Origin: Actinomycetes bacterium
GTDB lineage: Bacteria; Actinomycetota; Actinomycetes; Actinomycetales; Demequinaceae
DNA length: 8,210 nucleotides
Reading direction: 5' to 3'
NCBI GenBank assembly: GCA_023442845.1
Contig: JAEZXC010000075.1
Coordinates: 1-8,210 of the forward strand
Shown: positions 6,304 through 8,210 of the stretch, in pieces
Layout: each line of letters begins with the position of its first letter
Numbering within the stretch: position 1 is the first letter of the stretch
The notes under the pieces: generated by a model
Databases searched by the model: none
What the model saw: only the letters and a program-made list of their open reading frames with translations
What the model was told of the DNA's origin: nothing
Position numbers and translations under genes: made by a program

Positions 6304-6404
6304 AGTGACCATGGTCCCAGAAGGCGCAGTGGTGGGCAGGCGGAGCCTTCAGGATGCGTCGTCGTCGGCATGTGGAGCAGGGCGGACGCAGTTACCCTCA
6401 ATGT
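6304..6404. other. Divergent intergenic region between lpdA-like gene and pnp
   Basis: This gap of about 100 bp separates two genes that point away from each other, so it should hold both promoters. On the plus strand a TACCCT hexamer near the right end suits pnp. On the minus strand I find no convincing -10 element; GGGA (6315-6318) could serve as a weak ribosome site for the flavoprotein gene. No inverted repeat longer than a few bases and no coding potential are evident. Confidence 0.55.
6393..6398 (+). promoter_or_regulatory. Putative -10 hexamer for leaderless pnp transcript
   Basis: TACCCT fits TANNNT and is 6 bases (CAATGT) before the ATG at 6405, which would place the transcript start at or beside the start codon. 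No ribosome-binding purine stretch lies in between. The best -35 candidate at a suitable distance is poor. The site would drive the pnp-mutase pair. Confidence 0.5.
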
Positions 6405-7205
6405 ATGACTGCCCACGAACTCGCCGCAGAGGCCGCCGCACTCATTGCCACCCGCACTGGCGTCGCCTCCCATGACATTGCTCTCATTCTTGGTTCCGGT
6501 TGGGGCGGCGCCGCCGAACTACTCGGTGACGAGGTTGCATCGGTCGAGGCGGGCGATGTTCCCGGCTTTACGGGGCACACGGTAGCCGGCCACCACTCGA
6601 CGTTCCGCTCGGTCCTCACACCCAATGGCAGTCGCGTGCTCGTGCTCGGCGCACGCCAGCACTACTACCAGTCACGCGACGCGGCGACAGTCGCCCACGC
6701 TGTCCGAATGGCGGCCGCCGCCGGCTGCTCAACGCTCGTTGTGACAAACGGATGCGGATCCACCCGGCCCGAGGTGGGGCCCGGCTCAGTGGTCCTCATC
6801 AACGACCACCTCAATCTCACCGGCGCGACACCTCTCGAAGGCGCCACCTTTGTGCCAATGTCGGATGCCTATTCACCGCGTCTGCGTGACATTGCCAAGA
6901 GCATCGACCCCACCCTCATCGAAGGTGTGTACGCACAGTTCCAGGGACCGCAGTACGAGACGCCAGCCGAGGTAAGGATGGCAACGATCCTCGGCGCCGA
7001 CCTTGTGGGCATGTCGACCGCTCTCGAAGTGATTGCGGCGCGTGAGGCTGGCCTCGAGGTACTTGGCCTCTCCCTCGTGACAAATCTTGGCGCTGGCATC
7101 GGCACTGAGGAACTCAACCACCAAGAGGTTCTCGACGCTGGCGCCGCCGCGGCTCCTCGGATCTCCCGTCTTCTGGCGGACATTGTGAAGGCGATCCCGG
7201 TATGA
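6405..7205 (+). CDS. punA: Purine nucleoside phosphorylase (trimeric, 6-oxopurine type)
   Basis: The 266-residue enzyme splits inosine, guanosine and their deoxy forms with phosphate, giving the base and (deoxy)ribose 1-phosphate in cytoplasmic purine salvage. The phosphate-binding residues are visible: GSGWGG (Ser31), His64 nearby, and the Arg84-x-His86-x-Tyr88 set. TNGCGSTR (Asn115) replaces the TNAAGG of the human enzyme. FQGPQYETPAEVRM carries Glu185, equivalent to human Glu201. GMSTALE has Met203, and SLVTN has Asn227, equivalent to human Asn243. The Glu/Asn pair is the known marker of the trimeric enzymes specific for 6-oxopurines, as opposed to the hexameric DeoD type. The overall sequence recalls Cellulomonas PNP. 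ATG 6405 is chosen because it begins at the family N terminus and sits just after a -10-like hexamer; the ATG at 6401 is out of frame. The stop overlaps the next start (ATGA, 7202-7205). Confidence 0.94.
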   Translation: MTAHELAAEAAALIATRTGVASHDIALILGSGWGGAAELLGDEVASVEAGDVPGFTGHTVAGHHSTFRSVLTPNGSRVLVLGARQHYYQSRDAATVAHAVRMAAAAGCSTLVVTNGCGSTRPEVGPGSVVLINDHLNLTGATPLEGATFVPMSDAYSPRLRDIAKSIDPTLIEGVYAQFQGPQYETPAEVRMATILGADLVGMSTALEVIAAREAGLEVLGLSLVTNLGAGIGTEELNHQEVLDAGAAAAPRISRLLADIVKAIPV

Positions 7206-8210
7206 GCGTCGAACCGTTCCAGCGCACCATCGACCGCGCGTCGGCGTGGATGGCAACAGATCCAGACCCGGACACGCGCTCAGAACTTGGAGCGCTGCTG
7301 CGAGAGGCGAGCGCGGAGATCCCCGGTGCCGCAGAGCGTGTGGTGGACATGTTTACCGGCATGCTTGAGTTTGGTACGGCCGGCCTGCGCGGCCCGATTG
7401 GTCCCGGGCCCAACGCGATGAACGTCGTCATGGTGCGCCGCGCCGCCTGGGCACTTGGTAGCCACCTCCTTCGGGTGCTCGACGGGGCCGCCGATGCTCC
7501 TCGCGTCGTCATCGGCTACGACGCCCGCCACAAGTCGGATCAGTTCGCTCTCGACTCTGCGCGGGTGCTCACCGCACTCGGCGTCGAGGTCACGCTGTTC
7601 CCCGCGCCGCTGCCCACGCCGGTTCTCGCCTACGCCGTCCGCGCATGGGGCGCCGACGCTGGGGTCCAGGTGACCGCCTCTCACAACCCCGCCAAGGACA
7701 ACGGTTACAAGGTGTACCTTGGCGAGCGCATCACGCCCGACAGCCCCGGTTCTCAACTTGTCGGGCCGCATGACGGCCAGATCCACGAGTTGCTGCGCCG
7801 CATCGACGTCACCGAGATCGCGGTGGCCGATGCTGGGTGGACGGTTCTCGAGGCCGGCTTTGAGCGCGAGTACATCGCGAAAGTCGCTGCGCTCGTTCCC
7901 GCTGCCGAGGGGGAGTTGGCCTCGCGGCGACGTGCGGTGCGTATCGTCCTCACCCCCATTCATGGTGTTGGCGATGCGACAGTACGTGCAGTCCTCGGTG
8001 AGGCTGGCTTCACGGACCTCACGTCGGTTCCCGAGCAGGCTGAGCCGGACCCCGAGTTCCCCACCGTGTACTTCCCCAACCCGGAAGAGCCCGGCGCCAT
8101 GGACCTCGCCCTCAAGCTGGCGGACACCATCAGCGCTGACGTTGTCATCGCCAACGACCCCGATACGGACCGCTGCGCCGTCGCGACGCAAATCGATGGT
8201 GCCTGGCAGA
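7202..8210 (+). CDS. pmmB: Phospho-sugar mutase (phosphomannomutase/phosphoglucomutase family), 3' end missing
   Basis: 336 codons are present with no stop; the family usually has about 540-580 residues, so roughly 60 percent is in the window. This alpha-D-phosphohexomutase superfamily enzyme moves phosphate between C1 and C6 (or C5 of pentoses) through a phosphoserine. Visible are FGTAGLRG (57-64), the active-site loop TASHNPAKDNGYKVY with Ser160 as the phosphorylated serine, and the metal loop DPDTDR (Asp319, Asp321, Asp323, Arg324). The sugar-recognition and C-terminal phosphate-binding domains lie beyond the edge. The ATG at 7202 overlaps the pnp stop (ATGA), with GAAGG (7187-7191) 10 bases upstream, so it is co-translated with pnp. 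Because pnp produces (deoxy)ribose 1-phosphate, a phosphopentomutase activity is plausible. The DNGYKVY form of the loop is shared with the PGM2-like branch, which includes phosphopentomutases. The symbol follows mycobacterial naming; the substrate is not settled. Confidence 0.92.
   Translation, partial: MSVEPFQRTIDRASAWMATDPDPDTRSELGALLREASAEIPGAAERVVDMFTGMLEFGTAGLRGPIGPGPNAMNVVMVRRAAWALGSHLLRVLDGAADAPRVVIGYDARHKSDQFALDSARVLTALGVEVTLFPAPLPTPVLAYAVRAWGADAGVQVTASHNPAKDNGYKVYLGERITPDSPGSQLVGPHDGQIHELLRRIDVTEIAVADAGWTVLEAGFEREYIAKVAALVPAAEGELASRRRAVRIVLTPIHGVGDATVRAVLGEAGFTDLTSVPEQAEPDPEFPTVYFPNPEEPGAMDLALKLADTISADVVIANDPDTDRCAVATQIDGAWQ

Noticed and set aside
7280..8191. Open frame of 303 codons on the minus strand opposite the mutase gene
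   Set aside because: The plus strand encodes an unmistakable phospho-sugar mutase with active-site serine and metal loop. The minus frame is rich in Arg/Gly/His/Asp, has no recognisable domain, and is the expected mirror of high-GC codon bias.
1..8210. CRISPR array, tRNA, rRNA, insertion sequence, toxin-antitoxin or phage genes
   Set aside because: I saw no spaced repeats, cloverleaf-like sequence, transposase or terminal inverted repeats; nearly all bases are accounted for by eight housekeeping or transport genes.

Overview
The window is compact, high-GC chromosomal DNA of an actinomycete type: GTG starts are common, genes overlap by 4 bp, and the gene order resembles that of Actinomycetota. 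The purine nucleoside phosphorylase, the cysteine-less LpdA-type flavoprotein and the fused biotin carboxylase/BCCP all look actinobacterial. The PNP recalls, from memory, the enzyme of Cellulomonas, so a member of the Micrococcales is a reasonable guess, but the sequence here does not fix the genus.

Positions 1-2265 hold a ferrous iron uptake operon: the end of feoA, a complete feoB, and a 77-residue protein with four cysteines in the position of feoC. The three are joined by two GTGA stop/start overlaps and should be translated together. Positions 2276-2944 encode a Maf nucleotide pyrophosphatase. A 177-bp gap with an imperfect inverted repeat follows, then the alpha subunit of an acyl-CoA carboxylase (3122-4909). 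A convergent gene for an LpdA-like NAD(P)H:quinone reductase (4906-6303, minus strand) overlaps its 3' end by 4 bp. After a 94-bp divergent gap come purine nucleoside phosphorylase (6405-7205) and, overlapping it by 4 bp, a phosphohexomutase/phosphopentomutase-family enzyme (from 7202) that runs off the right edge.

Functionally the window combines Fe(II) import, nucleotide-pool cleaning or septum-linked Maf activity, supply of carboxylated acyl-CoA for lipid synthesis, redox cycling of quinones, and purine nucleoside salvage. In the salvage pair, PNP makes (deoxy)ribose 1-phosphate, which the coupled mutase could isomerise. Three genes (maf, accA3-like, pnp) each have a TANNNT hexamer 6-7 bases before their start codon, the arrangement expected for leaderless transcripts. 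I see no mobile element, RNA gene, CRISPR array or phage gene. This is mainly a housekeeping region. The least understood item is the small cysteine-rich protein after feoB.
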